Below, piece after piece: positions 4,446-6,346 of a stretch of DNA of 6,346 nt. Origin of the DNA: Actinoplanes liguriensis (GTDB lineage Bacteria > Actinomycetota > Actinomycetes > Mycobacteriales > Micromonosporaceae); contig KL571225.1 in assembly GCA_000715855.1 (NCBI GenBank), forward strand, positions 23,099 to 29,444, written 5' to 3'. The notes below the pieces were generated by a model. That model searched no databases, was not told where the DNA came from, and saw only the letters and a program-made list of their open reading frames with translations. Numbering within the stretch: position 1 is the first letter of the stretch; each line of letters starts with the position of its first letter. Made by a program: the position numbers and the translations under genes.

Positions 4446-6346
4446 TCAGCCCGTGACACCCTTCAGCATGTCGCTGAAGCTGCTACCCACGGTGAGGATG
4501 AACACCAGGCTGACGGCGACCAGCAGACCGAGAACGATCAGCATGGCGATCACCACCTTGAGGTTCCCCCGACGCTGGTCCACCTTCGCGTCGTGCCAGC
4601 CCTGAGCCAGGATGTGCCCGGTCAGCGAGCCGGAGTTCTCCACCGGGTCGCCGACCGGCATGGTCATGTCGATCGCCGGGTAGCCGCCGGTGCTGCTGTA
4701 GACCTGACCGCCTTGGTTGCGCTGCGCGGACGACGGACCCGGCTGCGTCGGCACGTAGTTCACCGGCATCGTGGCGTCGATGTTCGTCGCGGCCGCGAGG
4801 TTCACCGGCATGGTCATGTCGGCGTTACCCGACAGGTTGATCGGCGTGGTGCGGTCGAAATCGCCGTTCCCGGCCGCGGTCGACAGCGGCATGGTCATGT
4901 CCGGATTGCCGGCCGCCGAGGTGCGCAGCGGCATGGTCATGTCCGGGTTCGCGGCGGCCGAGGTGCGCAGCGGCATCGTGAGGTCCGGGTTCGCGGCGGC
5001 GGCGGTGCGCAGCGGCTGGGTCAGGTCAGGGTTCGCCGGGGCCGGTGGAAAGCCGGGGGTGCCGTTGGACATGGGCGGAAGGACTCCCGTCGGGCCGCCG
5101 CTCTCGGGCGGCATCGTGTACTTAGGCAGACCGTTCCCGATCACCGGGGGCGGTGGGAAAACCGGGCCCGGGCCGGGTGGCGGCGCGGGCACCGGGCTCG
5201 GCCCGGGCGGGCCCGGAACCGGGCTCGGCGTCGGGCCGGGCGGCGGAACCGGGGACGGTCCGGGGCCGGGCGGTACCGGACTGGGGGCCGGCATCGGCGG
5301 CACCGGGGAGGGACCGGGACCAGGGGGAACGGGGCTCGGCGGGTACGGATCCGGCACGGGGCCGGGGGGAGTGGGCGCCGGGCCCGGCTGGGGCGACGGC
5401 GTGGGGAACGGACCCGGCTGCGGGCTCGGGATCGGACCGGGCGGCGGCTTGATCGGATCCGGGACGGTGGGCTCGGGCGTGGCCGGCTTCGGGTCGCCCG
5501 GCTTCGGCGGCGCCGGAACCGGTCGTGGGTCACCCGGTCGTGGCTCGCGCGGCCCCGGCTCGTCCGGCTTCGGGTCGCTCGGCTCGGGCTCATTCGGCTT
5601 CGGCTCATTCGGGCGCGGCTCGTCCGGCTCGGGCTCATCCGGCTTCGGCTCGGACGGCTCGGGCTCGGTCGGCTTCGGCTCCGCGGGCTTCGGGCCCGCA
5701 GGCTCGGACGGCTCCGGCGCGGCCGCCTTCGAGGTCGTCTCGCTCGGTTCGGGCGTGGCTGATTTCGGGGTCGTCTCGCTCGGTTCGGGCGTGGACGCCT
5801 TGGAGGTCGTCTGGCTCGGTTCGGGCGTGCCCGATTTCGAGGTCGTTTCGCTCGGCTCGGGCGTGGCCGATTTCGGGGTCGGCTCGCTCGGCTCCGGCTC
5901 GGCGGTGGCCTTCGTGCCGTAGATGGTCGGGTGCTCGGAGGTCGGCGTGCCGTAAACCCGGCCGGCCCCGCTCGTCGGCGCGGCCGCGGGGGCCGGCGCC
6001 GCGGATCCACCAGCGGCCGACGTCGAGGCGGTCGCGGCGGTCGCCCGCGCGGAGGTGGCGGAGCCAGCCGAATCCGGGGCAGCTGAATCCGGGGTAGCCG
6101 TGGATGCTGGTCGTCCGGAGCCGCCGACGCCCGGCGTGGCCGCGGGTGGGGCCGAGACCGGGGCTGAACCGAAGGCTTTGGCGCTGGCCACCACCGCCGA
6201 GGCGGATGCCGGCTTACTCGCGGCGGCAGCGGATTTCGGCACAGCAGCAGACCCGGAAACCGTGCCCGCCGAGCCGGCCGCAGGAGCCGCCGAGCCGGTC
6301 ACGGGAGCTGAGGAGCCAGCCGCAGGAGCAGCCGAGACGGGCGCTG
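4446..6346 (-). CDS. Repetitive Ala/Pro-rich protein with one C-terminal transmembrane helix, 5' partial
   Basis: I do not recognise a family. The frame is open to the window edge, so 632 C-terminal residues are visible; the GTG at 6302 is a valine within an Ala/Ser repeat, not a start. In order: an Ala/Ser/Gly/Thr-rich part (5905-6346) ending in a duplicated YGT motif (VYGTPTSEHPTIYGTK); 12-residue TPEPSETTSKSA-type repeats; 5-residue EPKPD-type repeats; a Pro/Gly stretch with six SPVP motifs (about 5140-5516); eight T-x-P-[LVI] repeats; and a single helix VVIAMLIVLGLLVAVSLVFILTV (4488-4556), followed by 13 residues. Basic residues just before the helix (KVDQRRGNLK) and the short tail after it predict that the long repetitive part is cytoplasmic and the C-terminus outside, a tail-anchor-like topology. 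An unseen N-terminal membrane segment could change this. No catalytic domain is visible, so it looks like a scaffold or adaptor, or a wall-spanning protein if the topology is reversed. Confidence 0.8.
   Translation of the reverse strand, partial: APVSAAPAAGSSAPVTGSAAPAAGSAGTVSGSAAVPKSAAAASKPASASAVVASAKAFGSAPVSAPPAATPGVGGSGRPASTATPDSAAPDSAGSATSARATAATASTSAAGGSAAPAPAAAPTSGAGRVYGTPTSEHPTIYGTKATAEPEPSEPTPKSATPEPSETTSKSGTPEPSQTTSKASTPEPSETTPKSATPEPSETTSKAAAPEPSEPAGPKPAEPKPTEPEPSEPKPDEPEPDEPRPNEPKPNEPEPSDPKPDEPGPREPRPGDPRPVPAPPKPGDPKPATPEPTVPDPIKPPPGPIPSPQPGPFPTPSPQPGPAPTPPGPVPDPYPPSPVPPGPGPSPVPPMPAPSPVPPGPGPSPVPPPGPTPSPVPGPPGPSPVPAPPPGPGPVFPPPPVIGNGLPKYTMPPESGGPTGVLPPMSNGTPGFPPAPANPDLTQPLRTAAAANPDLTMPLRTSAAANPDMTMPLRTSAAGNPDMTMPLSTAAGNGDFDRTTPINLSGNADMTMPVNLAAATNIDATMPVNYVPTQPGPSSAQRNQGGQVYSSTGGYPAIDMTMPVGDPVENSGSLTGHILAQGWHDAKVDQRRGNLKVVIAMLIVLGLLVAVSLVFILTVGSSFSDMLKGVTG
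4650..5033 (-). repeat. 14-residue NPDMTMPLRTSAAA repeats (T-x-P-[LVI] motif), eight copies
   Basis: Near-exact 42-bp units begin on the minus strand at 5033, 4991, 4949 and 4907. Divergent units begin at 4868, 4826 and 4784, and an isolated copy lies at about 4676-4650. The conserved core is Asp, two residues on a Thr, then Met/Gln/Thr, Pro and Leu/Val/Ile: TQPL, TMPL, TMPL, TMPL, TTPI, TMPV, TMPV, TMPV. The fourth unit is 39 bp. The core is kept even where flanking residues diverge, which suggests selection on the motif and not only recent duplication. Confidence 0.8.
5517..5681 (-). repeat. Eleven 15-bp units encoding a charged (E/D)P-x-P-x repeat
   Basis: Read on the minus strand from 5681, eleven consecutive 5-residue units follow in frame: EPKPT, EPEPS, EPKPD, EPEPD, EPRPN, EPKPN, EPEPS, DPKPD, EPGPR, EPRPG, DPRPV. 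Proline is fixed at positions 2 and 4, acidic residues at position 1, and K/E/R/G alternate at position 3. Such a segment should form an extended polyproline-II rod with mixed charge. Confidence 0.85.
5725..5904 (-). repeat. Five 36-bp tandem repeats encoding TPEPSETTSKSA-like units
   Basis: Units occupy 5725-5760, 5761-5796, 5797-5832, 5833-5868 and 5869-5904, with only a few base differences each. The protein unit is TPEPSETTSKSA with small changes (SQTTSKAS, SETTPKSA, SEPTPKSA). The Ser/Thr content gives many possible modification sites. The high nucleotide identity points to recent expansion, so copy number may vary between strains. Confidence 0.85.

Noticed and set aside
4771..5922. Gly/Ser-rich plus-strand open frame opposite the Pro-rich protein gene
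   Set aside because: Its glycine-rich repeats are just the complement of the proline codons. The minus-strand frame ends in a credible transmembrane helix, stop codon and terminator, which the plus frame lacks.
6300..6302. GTG at 6302 as the start of the Ala/Pro-rich protein
   Set aside because: The frame continues to the window edge with the same Ala/Pro/Ser repeat pattern, so this is an internal valine.

Overview
The window is very GC-rich DNA (most third codon positions are G or C, and long spurious ORFs run opposite the real genes). Typical actinobacterial features are present: a TTG start, leaderless-looking promoters and GC hairpin terminators without long U tracts. The protein families and the style of the low-complexity proteins suggest a filamentous actinomycete, probably Micromonosporaceae (Actinoplanes or a relative). 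That placement is inference. No RNA gene, IS element, phage gene or CRISPR array is visible.

Layout from left to right. (1) 1-1176, plus strand: the 3' part of a gene for a putative zinc metallopeptidase (HELTH plus a downstream WLVEG). Its 5' end lies outside the window. (2) 1151-1804, minus strand: a complete gene of the putative glycolipid-binding family (DUF1089-like). It converges on gene 1 and the two coding ends overlap by 26 bp. (3) 1805-2143: a 339-bp intergenic region. It holds a pair of DnaA-box-like 9-mers, a strong hairpin that probably ends the helicase transcript, and a degenerate array of 17-bp tandem repeats with two near-identical hairpins. (4) 2144-4177, minus strand: a DEAD-box RNA helicase with an acidic N-terminal tail and an arginine/glycine-rich C-terminal tail of [YF]GDRP motifs. 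It is preceded by a leader of up to about 200 nt containing a hairpin. (5) 4178-4445: helicase leader and promoter region, plus a hairpin terminator for the next gene. (6) 4446-6346, minus strand: the 3' part of a gene for a large repetitive Ala/Pro-rich protein with one C-terminal transmembrane helix. It carries eight T-x-P-[LVI] repeats, and its 5' end lies outside the window.

Nothing shows that these four genes form one pathway. The three minus-strand genes are separated by hairpin terminators and look like independent transcription units. The least explained parts are the structured repeat array that would lie in the helicase 3' UTR, the Thr-x-Pro-aliphatic repeats of the membrane protein (which resemble phosphothreonine/FHA-type ligand motifs), and the closely spaced DnaA boxes far from any visible replication gene.
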